Assembly (NCBI RefSeq): GCF_900100785.1
Contig: NZ_FNCP01000011.1
Coordinates: 1-64,000 of the forward strand
Length of the DNA stretch: 64,000 nt
DNA from: Desulfosporosinus hippei DSM 8344
GTDB taxonomy: Bacteria > Bacillota > Desulfitobacteriia > Desulfitobacteriales > Desulfitobacteriaceae
Reading direction: 5' to 3'
Part shown: positions 1 to 8,646 of the stretch, piece after piece
Position numbering within the stretch: the first letter of the stretch is position 1
How the letters are laid out: each line of letters opens with the position of its first letter
Position numbers and translations under genes: made by a program
The notes under the pieces: model-generated
Database searches by the model: none
Told to the model about the DNA's origin: nothing
The model's input: the letters and a program-made list of their open reading frames with translations, nothing else

Positions 1-94
1 GTTGTATTATTTCAAGATGAAAGCGATCAGTTTGTGGCCAAATTCCGATCCGTTTTCCTGTCCGAAAACCGATCAGTTTATTTTACCATTCACA
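1..94. mobile_element. Probable terminal fragment of an IS21-family insertion sequence
   Basis: Three copies of a CGATC(A/C)GTTT motif lie at 24-33, 46-55 and 70-79, spaced 22 and 24 bases apart. Closely spaced terminal repeats of this kind are a feature of IS21-family ends as I remember them. The stretch ends in ACCATTCACA, and a terminal CA would fit the TG...CA ends of that family. The protein reading frame that crosses it looks like periplasmic-binding-protein sequence only from about base 95. Only the end is visible, with no transposase, so the family call is an inference. Confidence 0.5.
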
Positions 95-2182
95 ATAACC
101 GACATTGAAGAATATGATACTGCTGAAGCTGTTGTACAGGCAGCAAAAGAGCACAAACTTGTAGTGTTCGTGATGGGAAAGCCCCCTGCACTCTATTACT
201 TGTATAAAATGGGGATTCAGGATGATTTTAATTACACGAATTCTTCCCTATATACGAGTAATTTTTATAGAGCCGTTAAAAAGGACAACAAGGAAATGTT
301 GACGACAATTAATAAAGGATTTGCTAAGATTTCTGAGAGTGAATATAAAGCGATTGATGAACAGTGGTTTGGATCAAAGAATTTGAATCTGTATGAACAT
401 CCACTATTAAAAATCATAGTATCAATCGGAGGAACAATTCTAGTAGTTGCCATGTTGTTATTCCTTTGGAACAGGACTCTACAAAGAATGGTTAGACAAA
501 GAACCAGCGAATTGACCGAGGCTCTTATAGCCCGAAAACAAGTGGAGGCTGAGATTAGAACCTTGAATACTGAGCTGGAAAATCGAGTCCAGCAAAGAAC
601 TGCCCAGCTGGAAGAGCTAAATAGTGAGTTGGAAGAGAGTAATGCCTTGCTCGAGGAGGAGATTGTCAAGCGAGAGATTATTGAGGAAGAAATACGGAAT
701 TTAAATGATGGGCTTGAAGACACGGTGAAAATGCGTACTTGTCAGTTGGATATGCTTAATAGTGTTCTGGAACAGCAGAATTCTTTATTACACGAATCCC
801 AAAGAGTAGCACATTTGGGAAGTTACGTTGCAGATATCAAAAAAAGAGATTGGCTTTGTTCGCCTGAGCTTTGTGAGGTTTTTGGGATTGACGACACCTA
901 TCCCCACACGGAGGAAAGTTGGATGAAGATTGTTCATCCCGAATGGCGTTCCAAGGTATCAAACTATTTTTTGCAGGCTGCAAGAGCTCATCAAGGTTTT
1001 GATTTTGTCTATAAAATTATCAGAATTAACGATGGAGCAGAATGTTGGGTGCATGAACTGGGCAAATTTGAGTTGGATGAGAATCATAAGGCATATCGGT
1101 TAATTGGAATCATTCAAGATATTACCGATAGAAAGTTTGCTGAAGAGAAAATTGTTTATTTAAGTCTGCATGACCAATTAACAGGCTTATATAACCGGCG
1201 CTTTTTTGAAGAAGAGCTAAAACGTCTTGATGTTCCTGGTAATTATCCATTGACCCTTGTAATGGGGGATGTCAATGGACTTAAATTAATTAATGATTCC
1301 TTTGGTCATGCTTACGGGGATGAACTTCTTAAACATGTTGCAGAGGTTCTAAGTGAAGGCTGCAGAAAAGGAGATATCATTGCTAGATTGGGTGGAGATG
1401 AGTTTGTCCTTCTGCTACCTAATACGGATACTGTGGAAACGGAGAAAATCCTTAAACGAATAAATGAATTAGCCAAAAAGAAACGTGTTGGTACTGTCGA
1501 AATATCAATATCTTTTGGTTATGAAACTAAAAATAGTGAAGAAAAAGATATTCTAGAGATATTAAAAAGAGCCGAAGATTATATGTACAAGAAAAAGCTG
1601 TTTGAAGGGCCGAGTATTCGAGGAAAAACCATTCAGACGATTATTAGAACTCTTCATGAAAAAAATACTAGGGAAGAACAGCATTCCTACCGGGTTTCAG
1701 AGCTTTGTCAAAAGATGGGGGAAGCGCTTTGCCTATTAGATGGAGAAGTTCAAGAGTTAAAAAATGTGGGTTTGCTCCATGATATTGGCAAAATCGCAAT
1801 TGACGAAAATATCCTTAATAAGCCGGAAAAACTAAGCTTTGACGAATGGGAAGAAGTTAAACGTCATCCTGAAATCGGTTACCGAATTTTAAGCACAGCC
1901 AATGGAATGGCTGAAATTGCGGAATACGTCTTAGCCCACCATGAAAGGTGGGATGGATTAGGTTATCCAAAAGGGTTAAAAAGAGAGGAGCTGCCTCTTC
2001 AGCCAAGGATCATAGCCATTGCTGATGCCTATGATGCTATGACAAGTTCAAGAAGCTATAGAGATGCTTTATCGAATAAAGTGGCCATCGAAGAGTTGAA
2101 GAAAAATGCGGGGACGCAGTTTGATCCGGTGCTTGTTGAACTGTTTATTCAGAAAGTCATTAATCCTACTCCGAATTTTTAG
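2..2182 (+). CDS. GGDEF and HD-GYP c-di-GMP signalling protein, 5' part missing or interrupted
   Basis: The frame is open to the left window edge. Residues 32-125 resemble the C-terminal half of a family 3 solute-binding sensor domain. They are followed by one membrane segment (about 133-157), a long coiled coil (about 165-260), a PAS fold with its PAC end (about 265-385), a GGDEF domain with an intact GGDEF signature near residue 463, and an HD-GYP domain with HDIGK near 593 and HHERWDGLGYP near 646. Both catalytic signatures are intact, so it could make and hydrolyse c-di-GMP at the membrane. The first 31 residues come from IS-like DNA and probably replace the native signal peptide and first sensor lobe. 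The gene is therefore likely a 5'-truncated fragment. The end overlaps the convergent yyaC by 4 bases. Confidence 0.8.
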   Translation: MYYFKMKAISLWPNSDPFSCPKTDQFILPFTITDIEEYDTAEAVVQAAKEHKLVVFVMGKPPALYYLYKMGIQDDFNYTNSSLYTSNFYRAVKKDNKEMLTTINKGFAKISESEYKAIDEQWFGSKNLNLYEHPLLKIIVSIGGTILVVAMLLFLWNRTLQRMVRQRTSELTEALIARKQVEAEIRTLNTELENRVQQRTAQLEELNSELEESNALLEEEIVKREIIEEEIRNLNDGLEDTVKMRTCQLDMLNSVLEQQNSLLHESQRVAHLGSYVADIKKRDWLCSPELCEVFGIDDTYPHTEESWMKIVHPEWRSKVSNYFLQAARAHQGFDFVYKIIRINDGAECWVHELGKFELDENHKAYRLIGIIQDITDRKFAEEKIVYLSLHDQLTGLYNRRFFEEELKRLDVPGNYPLTLVMGDVNGLKLINDSFGHAYGDELLKHVAEVLSEGCRKGDIIARLGGDEFVLLLPNTDTVETEKILKRINELAKKKRVGTVEISISFGYETKNSEEKDILEILKRAEDYMYKKKLFEGPSIRGKTIQTIIRTLHEKNTREEQHSYRVSELCQKMGEALCLLDGEVQELKNVGLLHDIGKIAIDENILNKPEKLSFDEWEEVKRHPEIGYRILSTANGMAEIAEYVLAHHERWDGLGYPKGLKREELPLQPRIIAIADAYDAMTSSRSYRDALSNKVAIEELKKNAGTQFDPVLVELFIQKVINPTPNF

Positions 2183-2775
2183 GAGCATTGATTGCGAGTT
2201 GCTGTTCGAACTTGTCTCTCTTGGGAAACAGGTACTGCACGCCAGATTAAATGTGTCATGTCAGTGGCTAGCTTCATTACTGTATGAAGACGAGTGCATT
2301 GCAGAACCTGAAGCTCGAGGAAGCCACCCATATTGACAATTCCGAGGATCGAGATATCACCTACAGTTGGTAAACTCTTGTTTAAAGCTGCTCCTGGGGA
2401 TAAAGGGGAGTTGGATAAGGATATTTTACCGATTTCATCATATTTACCAAGACAGGCATCGATGGCAACGACAATATCTGGGTTATTTATTGCCATTGCT
2501 TTTTCTAGATCTTTAATTAAATTTTGGGCGTGAAGAGGTTCGTCAAGTGTTCCTAATACCGTATAACCCAGTCGCTTTAGATTTGTTCCAACCAGTGGCC
2601 CCAAACAGTCACCAGTTGCCCGGTCGGAACCAATGCAAGTGAAGAGGACTTTCTTCCTATATGTTAGTTCTTTCAACGTGGTGATAAAGGACAACTTTTC
2701 GGTGTAATCAATGGAAAATGAATTAAATGTTGCTAAGATACTCATAGATTTATTCGTAATATTAGTCACCTCCAT
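2179..2775 (-). CDS. yyaC: Sporulation protein YyaC (DUF1256 family)
   Basis: 198 residues, close to the usual length of YyaC, a sporulation-associated protein resembling hydrogenase-maturation/GPR-type proteases. Family-like segments are CIGSDRATGDCLGPLVG near residue 45 and VAIDACLG near 103, then a Gly-rich part with NMGGF. It fits an endospore former. The start is uncertain. The only strong ribosome binding site, GGAGGTGA (2766-2773), overlaps the upstream ATG at 2773-2775. The first properly spaced codon after it is ATT at 2758-2760, and the next ATG (2743-2745) is 20 bases away. Use of an ATT start, as infC does, is possible. No terminator separates it from the convergent neighbour. Confidence 0.85.
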   Translation of the reverse strand: MEVTNITNKSMSILATFNSFSIDYTEKLSFITTLKELTYRKKVLFTCIGSDRATGDCLGPLVGTNLKRLGYTVLGTLDEPLHAQNLIKDLEKAMAINNPDIVVAIDACLGKYDEIGKISLSNSPLSPGAALNKSLPTVGDISILGIVNMGGFLELQVLQCTRLHTVMKLATDMTHLIWRAVPVSQERQVRTATRNQCS

Positions 2776-2963
2776 TTTAGGTGATAGTGCTTATTAGTTA
2801 TTGTATATGTGAAGGGAAAATATATGCTTAAATTAGCAAGAGTATATAATGACGAACTGGTTTGGGTTTAGTGGACAAGTTGAAAACAATGTTGAATACA
2901 AGCATTAAATTAATAAAGTTGGAAAGCATAGATTAAAAGAATCGTTAAACTGGAGTAACTAAA

Positions 2964-3608
2964 ATGAAAATATTTCCTGAAATTGATGACCATTTAATGA
3001 ATGACCTTAAACCATCAGCCTATATTAATGAATTAAGCAATACGGAATTATTTATAGAATACCCCTTCACGTTACTGAGCGACTTAAAGAAAGTACCTCA
3101 ATCGCCCAAACATCATCCTGAAGGGAGTGTGTGGAATCATACAATGTTAGTTCTGGATAATGCTGGGGAAAGAAAACAGCTCAGCCTAGACCCAAAGGTT
3201 CTTATGTGGTCAGCGTTACTTCATGATTTGGGAAAAGCATCAGCAACGAAGATGACGAAGGGGAGAATTACCTCGTATGACCACGACAAATTGGGAGAGG
3301 GGCTTGCAGTAAAATTCCTTAAAGAGTTCACGAAGGATGAGAAATTTATCAATAAGGTTTCCAAAATGGTCAGGTGGCACATGCAGATACTCTTTGTTAC
3401 GAAGAGTTTGCCATTTGCTGATATTCGAAGAATGGCTTCCGAGATTTCCGTTGATGAAGTTGCCCTACTTGGATTATGTGATAGATTAGGGAGAGGAAAC
3501 ATGACCCTGGAAAAAAAAACAAGTGAGGAAAAAAGTATTTTATCGTTTTTAGAAAAGTGCCAAATGTATTTAAGTGACCGCAAAAGACCCTTTGATTCAG
3601 TCAGGTAA
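2964..3608 (+). CDS. HD-domain metal-dependent phosphohydrolase
   Basis: 214 residues. A small HD domain begins near residue 50 with HHPEGSVWNHTM, followed by LLHDLGK near 87 and a later WHM near 138, which gives the H...HD...H/D metal-binding pattern. The layout resembles the HD part of CCA-adding enzymes and related stand-alone proteins, but no nucleotidyltransferase domain is present. The substrate is probably a nucleotide or RNA end, which is an inference. It starts at ATG and stands alone, with a terminator shortly downstream. Confidence 0.75.
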   Translation: MKIFPEIDDHLMNDLKPSAYINELSNTELFIEYPFTLLSDLKKVPQSPKHHPEGSVWNHTMLVLDNAGERKQLSLDPKVLMWSALLHDLGKASATKMTKGRITSYDHDKLGEGLAVKFLKEFTKDEKFINKVSKMVRWHMQILFVTKSLPFADIRRMASEISVDEVALLGLCDRLGRGNMTLEKKTSEEKSILSFLEKCQMYLSDRKRPFDSVR

Positions 3609-3643
3609 GAAGAGAAGACCCGACGAGAGTCGAAACTACTAGG

Positions 3644-3685
3644 AATAGGTTTAACAGTTATTAGGGCTGTTGAGCCTATTTTTGC
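3644..3685 (+). terminator. Intrinsic terminator after the HD-domain gene
   Basis: An imperfect stem, AATAGGTTTAACAG (3644-3657) with CTGTTGAGCCTATT (3667-3680), is followed by a T run. Confidence 0.75.
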
Positions 3686-3841
3686 ATTTTATTCATAATA
3701 TAAAGTGTAGGAGTTGTTGATAAACAGGAAAGATCTTTAGTAAATTAGCGAATCTTCAAAAGATTTTGGATTGATGGGAGGAAAATTAAGACATCTGGCG
3801 AACAAATGAATAAGAGTAATCGCCTAAACCCTGGGACCTGG

Positions 3842-3897
3842 GGACAAGTGCGTTGTTTCTTCATAGTTAAAGCAGTGAGAAAACAACGTACTTGTCC
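3842..3897. repeat. Imperfect inverted repeat (REP/MITE-like hairpin)
   Basis: GGACAAGTGCGTTGTTTCT (3842-3860) is nearly the reverse complement of 3878-3897, with one substitution and one extra base, and they flank an 18-base loop. No T run follows and no gene is interrupted. It resembles a REP or MITE-type repeat. No second copy was noticed in the window. It occupies the otherwise empty gap 3609-3941. Confidence 0.5.
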
Positions 3898-3941
3898 TTC
3901 TTTCACAAAATGACTTTGGATATTAGGGAGATGGGAAGACA

Positions 3942-4157
3942 TTGGTTACAGCAATTCATGATACTAGGGTAATTGTTAATGAGGATTGGTGCAAGAAATG
4001 CGGAATATGTATAGCCTTTTGTCCCAAAAAAGTTCTGGAAAGTAATGAACTAGGAAGGGTTGTGGTTGTCAGGCCAGACCAATGCATAGCATGTAAGATT
4101 TGTGAAAAACTCTGCCCAGACTTTGCTATCAATATAGAGGTGACTAAAGATGAGTAA
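3942..4157 (+). CDS. korD: 2-oxoacid:ferredoxin oxidoreductase ferredoxin-like subunit (delta)
   Basis: 71 residues with two [4Fe-4S] motifs, CKKCGICIAFCP (about 18-29) and CIACKICEKLCP (about 47-58), typical of the delta or polyferredoxin subunit of 2-oxoglutarate/2-oxoacid:ferredoxin oxidoreductases. It would carry electrons from the TPP centre of KorB to soluble ferredoxin. The start is TTG with GGGAGATGGGAAG upstream. The stop overlaps the start of korA by 8 bases, so the two are translationally coupled. The gene symbol is by operon position. Confidence 0.88.
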   Translation: MVTAIHDTRVIVNEDWCKKCGICIAFCPKKVLESNELGRVVVVRPDQCIACKICEKLCPDFAINIEVTKDE

Positions 4158-5271
4158 TCCAAAGCTAATGCAAGGAAATGAAGCTGTAGCGGAAGGAGCT
4201 CTGGCAGCGGGGGTTCTTTTCTATGCCGGATATCCCATTACACCCTCTACAGAAATAGCTGAAAAGATGGCAGAAAGGTTGCCCTTAGTTGGTGGGAGCT
4301 TTATCCAAATGGAAGATGAAATTGGAAGTATGGCAGCAATTATTGGAGCGTCCTTGACAGGGCTTAAAGCGCTTACAGCGACGAGTGGACCAGGTTTTTC
4401 ATTGATGCAGGAAAACTTAGGTTATGCTGTAGCTACGGAAGTTCCATGTGTCGTGGTCAATGTACAAAGAGGAGGACCAAGTACGGGATTACCAACTTCA
4501 CCCGCCCAAGCTGATGTTATGCAGGCTCGATGGGGTACTCATGGAGATCACCCGATAATTGCCATAACCCCTTCCACTGTACAAGAGTGTTATGTGCTAA
4601 CAGTAATTGCCTTTAATTTGGCAGAGGAATATCGGATCCCAGTAATTTTACTGATGGACGAAGTAATTGGTCACTTGCGAGAAAAGGTAGTTTTACCTGA
4701 TCAGTTGACAATCGTAAATCGTAAAAAGCCTGATGTACCACCAGGAGAGTATCTTCCTTACGAAAACGATGACAGCATGATCCCAGCAATGGCTAACTTC
4801 GGTGATGGTTATCGTTACCATGTAACTGGATTGACACATAATCAGAAAGGCTTGTCAAGCGGAAATCCGGAAGTGACCAAATCTTTTATGCAACGCTTAA
4901 CGCAAAAGCTAAATCCATACTTAGATCGGATTCAAATGGTTGAGGAAGTGCAACTAGAAGATGCGGACTTGATTTTAATAGCTTACGGATGTAGTGCTCG
5001 TTCAGCTATGGAGGCCCTTCATATAGCTCGTGGACGTGGTTTGAAAGTTGGGCTCTTTCGACCAATAACGATTTGGCCTTTTCCGCAAAAGCAGTTAGAG
5101 AAGTATGTTGGTCGCAAATTTCTGGTGGTAGAAATGAATACCGGACAGTTAGCTGGCGAAATCGAAAGAATCTTTGGCAATAAAGCTGTGGAACGGTTAA
5201 ATCGCATAGATGGAGAATTAATAACTCCCAAAGAAGTTCTAGATAAGATTGGGGGGGTATGTAATGTTTAA
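4150..5271 (+). CDS. korA: 2-oxoacid:ferredoxin oxidoreductase alpha subunit
   Basis: 373 residues matching the KorA/VorB type: an N-terminal pyrimidine-binding domain (GNEAVAEGALAAG, then GYPITPSTE) and a C-terminal domain II ending in an IDGELITPKEV-like tail. Together with KorB and KorC it oxidatively decarboxylates a 2-oxoacid, most likely 2-oxoglutarate or a branched-chain 2-oxoacid, to acyl-CoA with reduction of ferredoxin. It can also work in the reductive direction. The order delta-alpha-beta-gamma is the classic Kor arrangement. Substrate choice between Kor and Vor cannot be settled by eye. Confidence 0.92.
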   Translation: MSNPKLMQGNEAVAEGALAAGVLFYAGYPITPSTEIAEKMAERLPLVGGSFIQMEDEIGSMAAIIGASLTGLKALTATSGPGFSLMQENLGYAVATEVPCVVVNVQRGGPSTGLPTSPAQADVMQARWGTHGDHPIIAITPSTVQECYVLTVIAFNLAEEYRIPVILLMDEVIGHLREKVVLPDQLTIVNRKKPDVPPGEYLPYENDDSMIPAMANFGDGYRYHVTGLTHNQKGLSSGNPEVTKSFMQRLTQKLNPYLDRIQMVEEVQLEDADLILIAYGCSARSAMEALHIARGRGLKVGLFRPITIWPFPQKQLEKYVGRKFLVVEMNTGQLAGEIERIFGNKAVERLNRIDGELITPKEVLDKIGGVCNV

Positions 5272-6070
5272 TGATATCGCACAGTATTTTAGAACTGATA
5301 CCTTACCTCATATCTGGTGCCCTGGGTGTGGAATAGGGACGATCACAGCTGCAATTGTGCGAGCTATTAAAACGCTGCAGCTTGATCAAAACAAGGTGAT
5401 CTTTGTCTCTGGAATTGGCTGTTCTTCACGAATGCCGGGATATTTGGACTTTAATACAATCCATACGACACACGGTAGAGCACTGCCCTTTGCCACAGGA
5501 ATTAAAGCGGCTCGCCCGGAACTGGATGTTTTCGTTATCATGGGCGATGGTGATTCGACAGCTATTGGTGGAAATCATTTGATTCATGCCTCTAGACGCA
5601 ATATTGATCTGACAGCAATAGTGATTAATAATAGTATATATGGTATGACTGGTGGGCAGACTTCGCCACTAACCCCGCATGACAAACGAGGAACGACCTC
5701 TCCTTTCGGTAACCTTGAGAGACCTTTCCAGGTGCTAGAGTTGGCTAAAGCAGCTGGAGCTACATATGGGGCTAGAGCCACTGCCTTTCATAATCAACTC
5801 CTTACTAAACTCGTAATAGATGCCTACAATAATCCTGGGTTTTCTCTGGTAGAGGCAATTTCCCAGTGTCCTGTATCCTATGGTCGGCGAAATAAGTTTA
5901 AAACCCCGGCGGATATGCTGCTGTGGCAAAAAGAGCATGCTTACAAAGCTGGGCAACGAATTGGACATGAGGATGACTTTCAGATTGGCGAAATTTTTAG
6001 CAGCCAGGCACCTGAGTATACAAAGGAATATGACAAATTACGACAGAGGCTAAAGGAGGTCAGTCGCTGA
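5264..6070 (+). CDS. korB: 2-oxoacid:ferredoxin oxidoreductase beta subunit (TPP-binding)
   Basis: About 268 residues. Visible elements are WCPGCGIG near the N-terminus, IGCSSRMPGY, and the TPP/Mg signature GDGDSTAIGGNH followed by NNSIYGMTGGQ. This is the catalytic thiamine-pyrophosphate subunit. I place the start at ATG 5264, which has a GGGGGGG ribosome binding site 6 bases upstream. The in-frame TTG at 5249 is less likely. The gene overlaps the korA end by 8 bases and abuts korC. Confidence 0.92.
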   Translation: MFNDIAQYFRTDTLPHIWCPGCGIGTITAAIVRAIKTLQLDQNKVIFVSGIGCSSRMPGYLDFNTIHTTHGRALPFATGIKAARPELDVFVIMGDGDSTAIGGNHLIHASRRNIDLTAIVINNSIYGMTGGQTSPLTPHDKRGTTSPFGNLERPFQVLELAKAAGATYGARATAFHNQLLTKLVIDAYNNPGFSLVEAISQCPVSYGRRNKFKTPADMLLWQKEHAYKAGQRIGHEDDFQIGEIFSSQAPEYTKEYDKLRQRLKEVSR

Positions 6071-6654
6071 TGGCAATGCAAAAATTTTTATTGACCGGAA
6101 CAGGCGGACAGGGACTGATTTTAGCTGCAATAATGTTAGCTGAGGCGGGAATTTATGCTGGACAAAATGTTGCTCAGAGTCAAAGCTATGGTCCTGAAGC
6201 TCGGGGAGGTGCTAGTCGGGCTGAAGTTATTATCGGGGATGAGGACATTTATTACCCTAAAGTTGAGAGACCAAACTTCGTCCTAACCCTTAGTCAGGAA
6301 GCCTACAAAAAATATGGCTTACATTTAGACGAAGAGGCTATTCTGATTGTCGATGATACTCAAGTAACAGAGGTCAAGCCGAGAAGTAAAAACTTTTATT
6401 CGTTGCCCATAACTAAGGCTGCCCGAGCCCATTTTGGCTCTGAACAAAGCGCTAATGTATTAGCCCTGGGAGTTGTGGCCTCAATAAGTGGTTACCTATC
6501 TATGGATAATGTTTTACAGTCAGTTAAGCATCGAGCTCCAAAAGGTACCACTGAGCAAAACATCAAAGCGTTGGAAATAGGATGGAAAATGGGATTAAAG
6601 GCGGGGGAAAACCAAGAAAATAAACATTGTCAAAACGAAGGTGATGAATCGTGA
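6070..6654 (+). CDS. korC: 2-oxoacid:ferredoxin oxidoreductase gamma subunit
   Basis: 194 residues of the POR_N/gamma type: TGTGGQGLILAA near residue 9 and SYGPEARGGASRAEV near 39, both characteristic of KorC/VorA. It completes the hetero-oligomer with korA and korB. The start overlaps the korB stop by one base, and its stop overlaps the GTG start of the next gene by 4 bases. The set from 3942 to 8057 is therefore one coupled operon. Confidence 0.92.
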   Translation: MAMQKFLLTGTGGQGLILAAIMLAEAGIYAGQNVAQSQSYGPEARGGASRAEVIIGDEDIYYPKVERPNFVLTLSQEAYKKYGLHLDEEAILIVDDTQVTEVKPRSKNFYSLPITKAARAHFGSEQSANVLALGVVASISGYLSMDNVLQSVKHRAPKGTTEQNIKALEIGWKMGLKAGENQENKHCQNEGDES

Positions 6655-8057
6655 CAGAGCTAAGGAATTGGGGCTGGACCCAAAATGATTTGTCCAGCTT
6701 GGCAGAAAGCCTCACTGCTGTACTACTTGAGGAGTGGGGTGGGCCAAGAAGTCCACTTGCACTTAAATATATTAATGAAACTATCATTCCAGATCTTATT
6801 CACTGTTTTTGTTGCAATGCAGACTTGCTTACAAATTCGACCTATGCCGAGATTATTCAGTGGAAACTAAAAAATCAGTTTGCCAATCCTTCTGCTGTTG
6901 TAGAGGATTTGGCGAAAGACTTACTAGTGCCTGCGCAAAAAATCATCAAGCGGCCACAAATAACCGATCCGAAGGAACCCTGGAGACGAATCTTTCGTCT
7001 GTGGATTGGTGGGGAATCATTGCCTAATATAGCCGAGAGAACAGGTTATCCTTTAGATTATCTGGATTTATTAATTCTAAGATTAAAAAGACTGAAAGCA
7101 TTTATGGCAAGTACTAGGGCTAGTCTCCTGGAATGTAAGCAGAATGCAGAACTAAGAGATTATGGATTCGAACAATTAAGTTTCCTTTATCAATTCCAGA
7201 CTGCGGTCTCTGGAGAGCCCTTATATAAAGAACGTCTGATTCTGGAACAAGTAATTTGGGATCTGGGAATGCCACTGATGGTTCCCGATTTGGTAACTCT
7301 ATTAGAGATAATTCATACCCATGAAGGACGATTGGATGAGCAGTCTTTAATATCAGCAATGAGCGAGGCTGCAGGAATGTGGGGGTCAGGGATTGGGGCT
7401 TCAGGAGGTGACCAAAGAGTTAACCTTTTCTCGTGTGTCATTGATGGACTGATATCCTTGCACTATATTCAAAAGAACAAAGCCGGAAAGCTGGCACTAA
7501 GTGAGAAAAGTGCTCAAATAATCGCAGGTTTCTTACTACCGAAACTTGGCGAGCAGCTAAAGAGAGCTGTTGAAATTGAGGATCTGGAATTAGCCAAAGG
7601 AATTTTATTAGGTCAAAACGAAGCTGTTCTAATCCATTTAATCGACTGGGTTGTCACTGAATTTAATAATGAGCAAGGGTTTGAGATGCTAAGTAATATC
7701 TATCAAAAGGTAAGTAGAAGGGTTGATATTCATCTAATAAAGGCCTTCGCCCAGCTTCCTAAGGCCTTTGATCTGCTAATAAGGTGTTTAGGTGATAATG
7801 ATAGCTTAATTAGAGGGAGAGCTTGTGACGCTTTGTCACAGATGGGAAATGGATTAGCAACTGTTTCATTGCTTCAATTGTTGAAAGATCCTGTTGTTGG
7901 GGTAAGAGAATTGGCAGTGCAAGCCCTAGGAGAAGTAGGAGATAGCTCAACGATTGAGTATCTTTCCAGAGTATCTGAAGATTATGGAGAATCAGTAAGT
8001 ATAAGAGAAAAAGCTAGGAAGGCTATTCTGCAAATTGAAAGTCGCCGTAAGAATTAG
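6651..8057 (+). CDS. HEAT-repeat protein coupled to the kor operon, function unknown
   Basis: 468 residues starting at GTG, inside a GTGA overlap with korC. The N-terminal 350 residues are not a family I recognise. They include a helical part with RLWIGGESLPNIAERTGYP (about 113-131) that resembles a helix-turn-helix. The last 100 residues contain at least two HEAT/PBS-lyase-type repeats (LGDNDSLIRGRACDALSQMG, then LKDPVVGVRELAVQALGEVG). Such repeats usually mediate protein-protein contact. Tight coupling to korDABC suggests an accessory, assembly or regulatory role for the oxidoreductase, which is an inference. No signal peptide or membrane span is seen. Confidence 0.7.
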   Translation: MTELRNWGWTQNDLSSLAESLTAVLLEEWGGPRSPLALKYINETIIPDLIHCFCCNADLLTNSTYAEIIQWKLKNQFANPSAVVEDLAKDLLVPAQKIIKRPQITDPKEPWRRIFRLWIGGESLPNIAERTGYPLDYLDLLILRLKRLKAFMASTRASLLECKQNAELRDYGFEQLSFLYQFQTAVSGEPLYKERLILEQVIWDLGMPLMVPDLVTLLEIIHTHEGRLDEQSLISAMSEAAGMWGSGIGASGGDQRVNLFSCVIDGLISLHYIQKNKAGKLALSEKSAQIIAGFLLPKLGEQLKRAVEIEDLELAKGILLGQNEAVLIHLIDWVVTEFNNEQGFEMLSNIYQKVSRRVDIHLIKAFAQLPKAFDLLIRCLGDNDSLIRGRACDALSQMGNGLATVSLLQLLKDPVVGVRELAVQALGEVGDSSTIEYLSRVSEDYGESVSIREKARKAILQIESRRKN

Positions 8058-8066
8058 TGACGTTAA

Positions 8067-8104
8067 ACCAAGGTGTTCAGCAATCTAAGCACCTTGGTCT
8101 TAAT
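8067..8104 (+). terminator. Terminator of the kor operon
   Basis: A perfect 9-bp stem ACCAAGGTG/CACCTTGGT (8067-8075 and 8090-8098) with a 14-base loop is followed by the moderately T-rich CTTAATTTAATT. Confidence 0.7.
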
Positions 8105-8392
8105 TTAATTATGTAATCAAAAGAAAAAAATATAAAAAAATCATTGAAATATTCAGTAAAGTGTGTTAGTATTCATATATGGTTGAAATAAAGAAGTTTC
8201 AAGTTGTTATAGGTACTTATCTTTAGTCAAGTGAAAATACGTGCAAGTTATAGGGGGGATGTATTAAAAATAGAAATATCCTTTTGATTAATCTTAAAGT
8301 AGTATAAGGAAAAATGCAAATGTTGTTTTCAATATGTAAAACACAGTTTCACGATGCAAAACAATACAAATATATATACGGAGGTCAGATCA
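8105..8392. other. AT-rich non-coding leader region
   Basis: About 290 bases between the kor terminator and the small ORF ahead of the acetyl-CoA synthetase. It is strongly AT-rich, and I found no convincing ORF, riboswitch consensus or strong hairpin. It presumably contains the promoter for the downstream pair. Confidence 0.4.
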
Positions 8393-8578
8393 GTGACTAT
8401 TGAAAAAGCAAAAAAGCAGAGCTCTATCGGAAACATTCCTTCAACGGAAACGAAAGATATTAGAAAAGAAGGTCAAAGAGGAGATTCGGTTGAGATTCGA
8501 ACTAAAGTTAAAGAAGCAATTAAAGCTATTGAACTTTGCTACAATTATGAAACAGGGTTTCACTACATAAAACAGTAA
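8393..8578 (+). CDS. Small hypothetical protein upstream of acetyl-CoA synthetase
   Basis: 61 residues from GTG 8393, which has GGAGGTC about 6 bases upstream. An ATG at 8354 is in frame but has no ribosome binding site. The protein is charged and soluble (Lys/Glu-rich), with a C-terminal helix-like part KVKEAIKAIELCYNYETGFHYIKQ broken by aromatic residues. I do not recognise the family. It sits 68 bases before the synthetase gene with no terminator between them, so co-transcription is likely. It could be a small regulator of the enzyme, which is a guess. Confidence 0.55.
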   Translation: MTIEKAKKQSSIGNIPSTETKDIRKEGQRGDSVEIRTKVKEAIKAIELCYNYETGFHYIKQ

Positions 8579-8646
8579 CCCTATATATTTGATTTTGTTA
8601 GGCCGGCCTGTCGTCATAGGGAATTTTTGATAGGAGGATTGTTGAC

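Noticed and set aside
265-723. 152-codon minus-strand ORF
   Set aside because: Antisense shadow of the coiled-coil region of the signalling gene. Ser-rich composition reflects Glu codons on the other strand.
2106-2336. 76-codon plus-strand ORF overlapping yyaC
   Set aside because: It is a shadow frame of the signalling gene and yyaC, with no ribosome binding site.
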